Positions 1-10,286 of a stretch of DNA of 64,000 nt are shown here, one piece after another; the stretch's first letter is position 1; every line of letters starts with the position of its first letter. The position numbers and the translations under genes are program-made. The notes below the pieces were generated by a model that was not told the DNA's origin, did no database searches, and was given only the letters and a program-made list of their open reading frames with translations. Source of the DNA: Eleusine coracana subsp. coracana (Eukaryota; Streptophyta; Magnoliopsida; Poales; Poaceae); NCBI GenBank assembly GCA_032690845.1, contig CM064426.1, positions 42,978,776-43,042,775 of the forward strand, in the 5' to 3' direction.

Positions 1-20
1 ATAACCCTTGTCGCTCCTAA

Positions 21-653
21 GAAAATATTTCCTCGAGCACTACATGTGACTTCGATTTCATACGTGAAAAAGTGAAGCACAAGGGTCATGAAGTCAACAA
101 AAATCACAAGAAGAACTTCAAGTCTAACATGAGCAATAATCAACAAAAGAAAAAGAAGTTAGCTCATGTTAAGTGTTTCAAGTGTTCAAACATGGGACAC
201 TATGCCTCTATGTGTTCCATGAAGATTGATGATGAAACTACACTTTCGAAGAAGAAAACAAGAAGAAGCAAAAGGAAATGCTATAGATGTCATGAGAAGG
301 GCCATGAAATTGTTTCATGCCCCAACATAACAAATGATGATTTTGAGTCATCCAAGAAGTGGCTCACCGACAAGGAAGCAATAATTAAGAAACAAGATAA
401 GAAAGTGTCTTGCATGGATAAGAAGCGTATTTGCTACACTTGCCGAGAAAAGGGACATATTGGTAAAAATTGTCCAATGGGTAACATTCCTAAGACTATT
501 CCTTTCCATGATCATCATTTGGATAAGAAAGCTAGAAGTGGTAATATTATCACAAATGTTATTAGTTCACATAATGCTAATACAAAGGCCATTTGGGTGC
601 CTAAATCTCTTGTGACTAACATACTAGGACCCAATGTCACTTGGGTGCCATGA
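21..653 (+). pseudogene. gag: Gag C-terminal fragment with three CCHC zinc knuckles
   Basis: Nucleocapsid part of a Ty1/copia-type Gag, expected to bind the element's RNA in the particle. A stop at 18-20 precedes the open stretch, so the fragment is cut upstream and its N-terminal capsid part is absent. Numbering from a GTG at 72, three CX2CX4HX4C knuckles are visible: C35/C38/H43/C48, C70/C73/H78/C83 and C121/C124/H129/C134, separated by Lys/Arg-rich linkers. Most copia Gags have one or two knuckles, so three is notable. The C-terminus carries two IWVPK/TWVP-type motifs, the signature that in SIRE-like elements lies just before protease, and it ends there at a TGA. No protease follows. Family placement is inferred from the knuckles and the WVP motif. 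Confidence 0.75.
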
Positions 654-1923
654 AATGCTTGATTTTCTTAATAGGTACTTGGAGATGAATTGAAGACTTG
701 ACACACTTGATATGATTTATGTTGAACATCTTATGTCAAGATCCTTTCAAATTGGTATTCCTCATCACTTATGGAAAGGATGTCAAGTATGAATATTAAT
801 GGTCTACAACCGCAACCAATGTCATCTCGGTAACAAGTATTTATATTGAAAGTATCTATGTTCTAGCCTTGTGTAGTCTTAATTCATTGTTCATGCATAT
901 CATCCATGTATGTTGCTTGCACACTTCATTTGTACAAATTTGAGAAAAGTGATGGTTACCATATTTTGGGAGGTACTATATCATTCCATATATATTGCAG
1001 CCCCTAAATGAGAATGAATTCTTATTGATGCTATAATAGTTTTTGAAAAGCTTTTTAAGTAAACCTCAAAATATTTAGAACAATTTGCAAAATTGCTTAA
1101 AAGTGTTTGAACATATTCATTTGAAAAAAAATGATTTGCAAACAAAATGTTTTATTATATCAAAACAAACCATTTATAGAAAAGCTTTCAAAATAGATTA
1201 TTTTACAAATTTCTCTAATTGATCGTTATCAATCTTTTGGTGTTTAAAATTGTTTTACAAGACCAGTGGTTTTAAAAATGGTATTTGATTTAAAAGAAAA
1301 ATTCTTGAAAAACTATCTTGACCATTTATGGTCCTATTCTAGCATCAAGTGAGTGTTTCCACTAGAACCATATATTTTGTATGTATGAGTTGTGGTGGTG
1401 TTTATGATTTATAAAAGAGTAAACTCAAGTGACTCATCACCTTACTTAAATTTGTATCAATGGAGCTTTGGTTTAATTATGAGCATTCTTTTGATCATCC
1501 TTGAGACAATGGGATACTCATGCTTCTTTTATTACTAAGTGTAAAGGGTTTGTCTTTTTAATTGTTTAATTAAGGAGCATGAATAAGTTATTTGTTTTCT
1601 CTTTGCAATGAAAATATTGTTGTCAAGACTAACCATGTGCAAGGGAATTGAGAAAATCAAACCTGAATAGTAAAGCTGAAAAAGACTTGGTAAAAGAAAA
1701 TTTGAAGCAATGTCAAACCTCTTCAAGATATTGGTAGACATGGGCAAGAGCTTGAGCCAATGGTATTGGGTTGCTCAAGGCAAGATGGCGGGTCTACCAT
1801 GAATAAGCTTGTGGAGGGATCAAATATGACTTGCTATATTATAATGATGATGACCAAGTCCTATTAGTGCATGTTCAGCATGAATGATGATTGTTTGACA
1901 ATAAAGAGGAAATCCAACTATGA

Positions 1924-2365
1924 CCATGCATAAAAAGTTTATAACCATTGAAGATTTTGTATCTATTCTTGTCAATGGTTGAGTTGGACATCATGGAGGG
2001 ATTTCGAGCTTGGTATATATTCTTAATGGTTTGCACATACAAAAGACCCAAGCTCTCGAACTGTTGAGAACATTTGAGGTACCTATCTCTATGTCTTATC
2101 TAAGTTCTCGCTTTCCTAATAATAAAGAGCAACTATATTTCATTCTCCATGCATAAAAAGTTTATAACCACTGAAGATTTTGTATCTATTCTTGTCAATG
2201 GTTGAGTTGGACATCATGGACGGATTTCGAGCTTGGTATATATTCTTAATGGTTTGCACATACAAAAGACCCAAGCTCTCGAACTATTGAGAACATTTGA
2301 GCTAACTATCTCTATGTTATAAGTTCTCTCTTTCCTAACAATAAAGAGCAACTATATTTCATTCT
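1924..2365 (+). repeat. Tandem duplication, ~223 bp x 2
   Basis: Copy 1 spans 1924-2146 and copy 2 2147-2365. Both begin CCATGCATAAAAAG and end near TATATTTCATTCT. Differences are few: a handful of substitutions and a small deletion near the end of copy 2. This is a local duplication inside the non-coding part of element A and is younger than the element's general decay. Confidence 0.85.
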
Positions 2366-2661
2366 ATGTTTTTGCATGTTGCTCTATATCACCAATCATG
2401 TCTTGTCACCAGCACTAGTTGTTCTTTGTGTTTATTCCTTTATGGTCTTGGATGAAAATTTTATGCGCTCATCATGATTGTCGTATTATACATTAGGATT
2501 TTCTTATATGGTAGATTGTTATGATTCATGTTATCTTTTTCAAACAATCTACATGATTTAATGTTTTTCTTCATATCGAGGGGAACACATTACATGTTTT
2601 GGTAAAGTCAAATGCTCAATATCTCAACTTTTTATTCTATCGACCTCTCTGTTTTGCACTC

Positions 2662-2843
2662 ATCGGCAGTGCCGGTGATCTCCATCGGCAGTGCCGATCC
2701 TCCTATACAGAGGCATTATAGAGCACATACATCTCTCTGTTTCTATCTTGCCAGTATTGGCAGTGCCGATGGCTCCATCGGCAATGTCGGTCATGACATC
2801 CAGAGAGCACCTTTTCTGTTTAGCTTCCATCGGCAGTGCCGAT
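2662..2843. repeat. Cluster of 15-bp palindromes, internal region of element A
   Basis: Consensus ATCGGCA-N-TGCCGAT, a perfect 7+1+7 palindrome. Copies at 2662-2676, 2684-2698, 2756-2770, 2777-2791 and 2829-2843; those at 2684 and 2829 are perfect. The same word recurs in the LTR of this element (6378-6634 and 7311-7380). Confidence 0.85.
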
Positions 2844-5075
2844 CCCCCATTCATATGGCTTATGACATGTTGCTTCTCTCGAATTAATTTTTTTTTGCCA
2901 TAACCGAAGATATAAAACTTGTTCCCTCCTGGGTTGTTTTGTCTATGTGCATGTTTGTAAAATTATTCAAATACTTGTGTGCACAAATTTAGGGGGAGCA
3001 TATACTATGTCATTGGTACATGAGACTAACATGTCTATAAAGTATCTTGGTAATTTCTTTGTTTTCTCTCAATGGTTTAGGAAATTTACCTATGTGGTGG
3101 ATGAAGATCAAGGAAAACAAAATGTACCAAATGAATTGAATGTCAAAAGGAACAAGGGCAACATATACTTGAGGAGAATAATATTGTGAAGATGATTGCT
3201 TACAATATCAACATAGCAAGTGATGAGAAGGAATTATAATCTTTTTGGATGCCCATGAACCGTCATGGACAACATTTGAAAGGCTCCAAAATATTTATTT
3301 TCCCATCATGAGTATATTGGCTTTGAGAGGATTTGAAGATTTCACTTTTAAAAATTAAAGAGTTGAAGCAATGAGAATCAAAGTTTTTCAAGGATATCAA
3401 TGTTATGAGCGGTATTTCTTTATCATCTATCCTTTGCTCAAATCCTTCTCTTAAATGTCGAATAGACGAGAATCAACTTCATGTATTCGTTGCATTGTGC
3501 CTCTTTGTGTATGATTAGGATTGCATGAGTTTGATGAATCTATTTTATGTCTTGTTCTTGTATGTGATTCTAAGATACATATTTAATGGTGATGGATTGT
3601 TTTGTTTTTACTTATGAATCATCTCATATGTAACCATGTTGAAAATGCTTCATATCATGTTGTCTTAAATTCTTATCTTTTATCATGATATGTTCACTTA
3701 GTCGGCTCATGTCTTATCTATTCATATCATTATAAGCCATCACACATGTTATGTGTTTCTTAGTTTTCATATCTTATCATGACATATTGAAAACTAGCTA
3801 TGTTCTTTTATATCCCTTGATGACATGGAAATGAGATGCATGTGTGCTTATGTACATTCCTTGACATGCATCAAGTCTTGAATAATATTATTTATGACAT
3901 ATGTGTGTTATTCTCTATCATATGATTTTATGGCCATGAACACTTGAATTGTAGGATATTCTTCTCAATTGTTATCAATAACAAGTGCATGCCTCACACA
4001 AGTAATTCAAACACTTGTATGCACAAATCTTGGAGGAGTTTATCCTTTGTTCTAAAGTGGAGACTAACATTTTGGCAAGCTTATTCTTTGGTTTAGTCTC
4101 ATCAAGAAGAAGTGATGGATTAAGGGGGAGCCTTATATTCATATTTATTATGAAAGGAACAAAGAATGGTGAAAATATCCTACAATCATTCGAGGATATC
4201 ATTTTCGTAGCATCGTGAGCACATGAGTTGTTTCTATGCCTACCTATCTATTACTCATGTTTATTATGTAGTATAGTGTAGCTCTTTGTGATCTACCAAC
4301 TTATACTCTCTTTGGTTCATGAAAGTATGCTTTCATATAATTTGCACTTCATGAAGAATTGTTTATAATATAGTTGCCTTCTTGGACCAAACGATATAGT
4401 GCAAACTGCTCTCTTGTTTGTTACATTATTTATGCATATGTGTATGTTGAACATTCTACTATGCATAGTTTAAGGGGGAGTTGCACTATGCCTCATGAGA
4501 CTAATGAGGTTGCTAAGTTTTTACATGGATACATAGTTATTTTTGTTAAGATGAACACTTCAAGGTATGTATTCATGTTCTTGATTTATCTTGTTGAATC
4601 ATTTTCATTTGTTATTAAGCGCATATCATGGGATGTATTTCCTTCTTTCCTTTTTAATTATTATGTGCATATGATTTTATTGAATATCTATGTATGCCCA
4701 TCATATGAAGGAAATTATTCTATGTTTTTGGTATTGAGACTAACTTACCTTGAGCTTCATATGATTTAGTCTCAAAATGTTGATACAAGATATACTTTCT
4801 AAAGGTATGCTTTCTATTATTGCCCATTATTTGAAGATGCATTCTTTGGATTGTACTTTGATGTGATGAACTCCCTATGGTCATATCGCTCTCACATGTG
4901 CTCATAGTCCTTGTCATGAGATTCTTGCCCTTTTCGGTGCTTGATGCCAAAGGGGGAGAGAAAATGGAGGATATACAAGGAGGGAGAGATGAATGAAGAA
5001 AAGAGAAAAGAGAATAGCTCTTATGTGCACATTGTTTTTCATTATCATTATTTGATAGTGTTGTCATCAATCACC

Positions 5076-5089
5076 AAAAAGGGGGAGAT
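5076..5089 (+). promoter_or_regulatory. Polypurine tract of element A
   Basis: AAAAAGGGGGAGAT directly abuts the TG of the 3' LTR at 5090. This is the expected plus-strand priming site for reverse transcription. Similar GGGGGAG words lie upstream, but only this one touches an LTR. Confidence 0.75.
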
Positions 5090-6435
5090 TGAAAGGTCTA
5101 GGTCTCTAGCCTTGAATCAATGATGAGTTTTGGTGATAAATGACAATGCATGTTGGAACTAACCTTTTATATGAGTTTGTGAGTTTAATGTTAGGTTATG
5201 TTCCGGCATCAAGCAGGGGTCAAGAATAACATATTCATAAAGGCTATGGACCCATTACAAGATAGTTGATTGATAATATGTTGAAAATTCATAATATTTA
5301 GTGAAGATGTTTGACAAAGAATGATGGTAATCAATGTGTTGATAAAGGTGTCGGCGGACATAATCAACACCCATGCTTAAAGATGAAGGCACATCACATA
5401 TTCAAAGAAGATCAAGACACAACATGAATGAGAATTGGACATCCCTATAGTTGATGATGTCAAAATGGTTATGTGAATACTTGGTATTAAATGGAAATAT
5501 CAATGCAAGTATTAGTTGGAATTCATGAGTTGATATATATTAATAAGTGATGGTGGTCAATGCAAGGATATTATTATGCCAATAGAATATGGACTTCTAG
5601 TGACCACCTACAAGAAGATAAAAGTCATGAATTTGGAAATATCATCTTGGAGATCAAATTAATAAAGTGGATACATTGTTGATGTTGGATACAAAGTAGT
5701 GTTGCATGGAAAGGCGGTGAAGGTTAGGCAAGACTCGGCTGTGATTGACCATGTGCAAGGGTGAAGGGCAAGCAAGAGGCATGGCACCGAAGGACCAAAG
5801 GAAATGGTGAAGAGTGAGTTAAGGCTTAGCGCGATGAACCGTGCAAGACCATGTAAAGCTATAGATTATCCACATCACTCATTTAATGGAAGAAGAAGAT
5901 GATGTTGATATGTCACAACGAGTGCATTTGACAAAAGAGCCAAAGGTGAATATACAATGTCAAAAGAAGATCAATTGGCTTGAACATATAAATTTACAAA
6001 ACTTCATAAGTGTATGAACATCAAGCCTATATCATATGGACATTGCTCAATCCAAAGGTATAACATTGGATATATATGTTCATTGATGGTTAATCAAATA
6101 AATATCCAAAATGATCAATTGCTATTGAGTATAGGAACATCGTACTATAAAGAGGGATGCAACTTTGATAGTTTTGCTTCTGTCTCAGTGCTCAAATTGA
6201 TCCAATAAACTTTGGGGGAGTGTTTAGAAAATCTATGTGTGATTTTGGAGCTTAATAATAGTTGGGTTGGATAGCCCTTTAAATTATCTTTCCGTAGAGT
6301 CCAAGATCACCAAAATCGGCCTCCGGAGTCAAAAGTTATGGGCATTTCTCTATTGGTTGTCTGTCTATTTTTTTCCAATCAGTAGTGCCGATCCAGAACT
6401 CAACAAAACATACTTTTCTTGCCCTCTGTGATTCC

Positions 6436-6676
6436 CTCATCGGCAGTGCCGATCCAGGGACCGGAAGTACCAATGCGGGACGTCCAGAGCCCCAAGCGGC
6501 TAGTTTTTGAGCCTCTTTATCGGGAGTGCTGATCCAGGCATTAGCAGTGCCGATACGGGATGTCCAGAGCCCTTAACGGCTAGTTTTTGAGCCTCTTTAT
6601 CAGAAGTGCTGATCTGAGCATCGGCAGTGCTGATGCGGGGCGTCCAGACGCCCAACGGCTAGTTTTTGAGCTCCTC
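6436..6676 (+). repeat. 80-bp tandem repeat carrying palindromes, in LTR of element A
   Basis: The word (C/T)GTCCAGA recurs at 6481, 6561 and 6641, exactly 80 bp apart, each followed by a CGGCTAGTTTTTGAGC block. Each unit carries palindrome-derived words (6439, 6519, 6540, 6599, 6620) matching ATCGGCA-N-TGCCGAT with substitutions. Confidence 0.85.
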
Positions 6677-7310
6677 CAATTTATACCCCCTTCGGTCCTA
6701 ACGTTGGAGGTGCCAAAAACACATCAAAGAAACATCCATTTGAGCCAAAAATTACCTCTCCACTCTCCATTGCTTAGTGCTATATCTTGTGGGTGAGATT
6801 TGGTGAGAGATTGAGAGAGAAAGAGCAAAACTTCATTGTTGAGCACTTGAGCAAGCAAGCAATCCTTGTGGCATTTGTTACTCTTGGGGATTCATCCCCT
6901 AGACGACAAGGCGTTGCCCGGTGAGCTCCCAAGCTTGTGGTGAGCCGTGGGAAGTTTGTAAAGGTTTCGATTGACCTTCAAAAGGAAAGGAATCAAGAGA
7001 AGGAAATTCAAGGAAAAGGGTTGAAGGAGACCCAGCTCAAGTGTGACCGAGCCCTCAACGGAGACATAGGACTCATTGAGGAGTCCGAACTTCGGTAAAC
7101 AAATATTGTGTCTCCGTGTGCTCCTTTATTTACTTGTTATCTTTTCATGCTCTAGGGTTTGCTCTTATATTTGCTTAAATTACTAGATCTACTTGTGTAG
7201 CTTGTATCTAGTAGTTGCTATATTGTTATAGTGCTTCACATTAATTGTTGTAGTCTTTCTATACTACGAAACCAACTTAGATTTACATTTGGGCGACTTT
7301 CTGTACCACT

Positions 7311-7380
7311 ATCAGCACTGCCGATTGAGCATCGGCAGCAGCCATTGACACTGGCAATCGACCCCATCGGCACTGCCGAT
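7311..7380. repeat. Palindrome cluster near the end of element A's LTR
   Basis: Copies at 7311-7325 (ATCAGCACTGCCGAT), 7331-7345 (degenerate) and 7366-7380 (ATCGGCACTGCCGAT, perfect, with central C instead of G). The flipped central base confirms that the arms, not the centre, are what is conserved. Confidence 0.8.
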
Positions 7381-7470
7381 CATACTGATTCCTTTTGTTA
7401 AGTCTAATTTCGCAGATTTTTTATAGAATCGCCTATTCACCCCTCTCTAGGAGACATCAAGGTCCTTTCA

Positions 7471-10286
7471 CCACTGGACTTCCACCCCATGGCTCGCATA
7501 ACCTTCTGGTGAAGCTTGGCCAATTTGGAGAATCTCCGAACTCTGCTCCCCGTCGGCCACCGACGACGCGCTCTCAAATTCCGGCAATTCTGGTGAGCCC
7601 TGCCTCCCCTCTCCTCTTTGTAGCAAATCGCAAACTCCTCACGATCAATTCTAACCCCTCGTTGCCTTGATTTCTTGCACAAGGATGCCGACGTTACACT
7701 TTTCCCCCGCCGACCCCTTCTACGCCGCCGTGTCCGAGCCGCATCATCGGTGAGCCCCACCTTCCGGCCCCCTCCGACGGACGCCGATGTCATGCCAACC
7801 AGCGTCGTGCCCCCGTGATGCTGTGGGAACAAACCGTGGTCTATTTGCTGCTCCGAACCCACTTCGCGACGTCGCCGAACCTCTACCCCCGCCGCCTCTT
7901 GTCACCGACCAGTCTCGGTGAGTTTTCCACCTCGTGAACCCCTCCAATCCCTTCGCCTCGTCTCGCGCACCACGCCTACACCTTCGCGACGAGCTTTCCC
8001 CCACCACAACACTCTGCGGCGAGCCCTCCGGCAAGCCCCGGCAGCGCGCCACCGCGCTCAGGCATAGCTGCTTGGTAGCTGAGCTGGCACCTAGTTGGCG
8101 CTGATGTGTCACCATGTAGCTGCTAACCTGGCCCTGCATGGCATTGTTTAAAACAGAAATACCAGAAAAATTTACAGAAAACTGCTGAAACTTCTAAAAT
8201 GCATAGTAAATTCATTTGAAGTCCAAATGACCTCAAACCAATTTTGTTAGCTTCATTTTGAGGTGATTTATTTTAGTAAAATAATAACCAGCTGCCTCTG
8301 TTAATATATTTTAGTTAATTAAATAACTTGTGTAAACACTAAATTAATCCTTATTAATTCGGTGAAAGCAATTTAATTCCAATCTTTTGCATGTACTGTT
8401 AATTGAAACTAATACATCACCCTGATTTGTGGTTAAGTTAAATCTGTAGTATTTCATACTCTATTAATTAAGTAATGCTTTAACTTGAATAAATGTTAGT
8501 AAATAAAATAATACTATCCAGAGGCTGTAACTTGGTGAAAACGCAACTCATACATGTCTCTGTACATGATAAATCACTCAAGTCCAGAATCAATTGGTTA
8601 CTATTTTAATTGCTTAATTGTTCTCAAAGCTATAACAACCCTAATTAAATGATTCACACACATAAAATAATAAAAATCTAATTTGCTTCTTTGAAGCATA
8701 TGGCTTCGAGAACTTGTTAATAAAGTTGTTAGCATCAAAACACTAATGCAATATGCATCCATCATTTCGTTGCATTTATCATGTCATTGCATGTAACGAT
8801 GTTTCAACACTACCATTAAACCGTTGTTCATCAATAGGTGACGACACTCAGGAGTAGGAGCCCGACGTCCAGCAGGACCAAGAGCCTGAAGAGAAAGAGA
8901 CTATAGTAGCTAAAACTTGCGTGGATCCAGGCAAGCCCCAGTTTGCATTAGCCTCTTTACAAAGTTTTGCTAGTTTATATCACTACTAGTGTCTATGTTT
9001 AATTGTTGCATTAGGTCATAGGAGTTGCTTGAAACCCACCTTGCATGTTATCCCAAATGACCTATGCTACTGTTATTAGAACCTTGGTAGGATCAGTACT
9101 AAATGCTATGCTTAGTAATTAATAAGTCTCGGTAGTTATCATGATTACTATGGAATAGATTTGATCACTAAAATGGAACTTATAAAATGAGTTTTTTTGT
9201 ATGGCCGGGTAGGGATTTTGCATGTGTAGGTTTGCAGCAACACATGGGTGTTGGCTGCGGTAGCCCTATCTTGCCCACCCTAGGACCCGTCCGTGGTCGG
9301 CCCCTTGATCAAGTTTTGAACAGTACCGAATGCATGCTAGTTTCATGGGCACTATTAAACTGATGTAGCATTAAAGGCCACTTATATCAAGGATGGTTAA
9401 GCTGCGTTGGTCTTAGGACCCCTCGGCTGCTGGAGTGGGCGGTCCATACCGCGAAGTGCTGCTGGCAGGACGGCATGCCCACTCGACGTCACCACACCCG
9501 GTCCTGGATGTGGGTGGTTTTTCTTGTGAAAGGTTGCCATATACGAATTTAATTGATGTGTATGTGTCGTATTATTTGGGTTTTCCCAGCTGGTATAAAT
9601 CAATTGCAATTGCTGACCCTCGCAGTAATGAGTACAGCTTGTTCATCGCGCCAATCACGTTGTTGCACATGATATCATGGATATGGATTTGTATTGGTTA
9701 TTACTGATATATTTTATTGCTCTATTGTTGTACTTATTTTATGTATTGTTTTATTATCTTATTGTTGCAACTAGTTATATTTCAGCTCAACCCATTTAAT
9801 CTGAAAAATAAAACTTGATAGAACTAATAGGTTGCTTAGTGCGAGTCCTTTTAAACAAGCCACCTATTAGAGCCATTGCATGTCTAGGTTTTTGACGGGT
9901 AAGTCTTGCTGAGTAATTAGTACTCAGGCTTTATGCCTATGTGGTTTTTAGGTACTGAAGAGATAGAATTGCCAGTAGATGTGTTGCCATGGGACGTGCA
10001 AGTCCCTGAGGGTTGGACTGCCCACTGGGAGTCTGACCTGCCGCCACAGTGATTGTGAGTGCTGCTAGGGTGTTGATTCTTCGGGCATGAATCATCACCA
10101 TGCTATATCGTCGAGGTTGTAGATCTTATCGTTATTTCGCTTCCGCTGTTTTCAAAACCATCATGAACTTGTAATTCCACTTCACTTTGATGTAATAATT
10201 AAACTTAAATTTGGATCATTGTTGTATTATCAAGTGTCTGCGTTATCAGCACCTTCGGGACCTCGATCCTCTGGCAAGGGGCGCCT
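7471..10286 (+). repeat. LTR fragment F1 of a Tekay/Del-type (RIRE3/RIRE8-like) chromovirus
   Basis: Resembles, in the same order, the LTR of element D (36511-52543) and is clearly homologous to inverted fragment F2 (58321-61278). Shared landmarks include GGCAAGCCCC near 8930 (compare 51182), a GAAACCCACCTTGCA block near 9030, and a GGTTTTCCCAGCTGG block near 9580 (reverse-complemented near 58430). The first ~700 bp is GC-rich and the rest AT-rich, as in element D's LTR. No gag or pol is attached. The left end was presumably cut by insertion of element A. The right end stops roughly 40-50 bp short of a normal LTR end and joins the satellite at about 10287. Small open frames in the GC-rich part are not credible genes. 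Confidence 0.65.

Larger units (their letters stand above)
654..5075 (+). other. Pol-less internal region of element A
   Basis: About 4.4 kb between the end of gag and the polypurine tract, AT-rich, with only short unrelated open frames. I see no RT (xDD), integrase or protease motif on either strand. It holds a 223-bp tandem duplication (1924-2365), a palindrome cluster (2662-2843) and reiterated GGGGGAG motifs at about 2991, 4123, 4473 and 4951. Several are followed by a degenerate GAGACTAAC segment, which suggests internal duplications of one module. Confidence 0.6.
1..7470 (+). mobile_element. Element A: 3' part of a pol-less SIRE/Maximus-like Ty1/copia retrotransposon
   Basis: The window opens inside this element. 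Seen in order: a gag C-terminus with three zinc knuckles (21-653), about 4.4 kb without pol, a polypurine tract (5076-5089) and a terminal LTR (5090-7470). The LTR runs from TGAAAGG to CCTTTCA, so its ends form a short inverted repeat. The AAAAAGGGGGAGAT tract and an LTR end reading TATTCACCCCTCTCTAG are familiar from SIRE/Maximus-type copia elements of grasses. No protease, integrase or reverse transcriptase is visible after gag, so the copy, and probably its family, is non-autonomous. The 5' LTR and PBS lie outside the window. The possible 5-bp target duplication (CCACT at 7471) cannot be checked here. Confidence 0.75.
5090..7470 (+). repeat. 3' LTR of element A (2381 bp)
   Basis: Begins TGAAAGGTCTAGG immediately after the polypurine tract and ends GACATCAAGGTCCTTTCA. 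At 7471 the sequence switches to an unrelated chromovirus LTR (F1). The LTR carries no credible coding region. It includes an 80-bp tandem repeat with palindromes (6436-6676), another palindrome cluster at 7311-7380, and a CTATTCACCCCTCTCTAG stretch near its end that is typical of SIRE/Maximus LTRs. The other LTR is not in the window, so the length rests on these two boundaries. Confidence 0.75.

Noticed and set aside
7437..8139. Overlapping minus-strand frames (141 and 131 codons) in F1
   Set aside because: GC-rich LTR sequence gives long frames by composition; no domain, and not conserved in F2.
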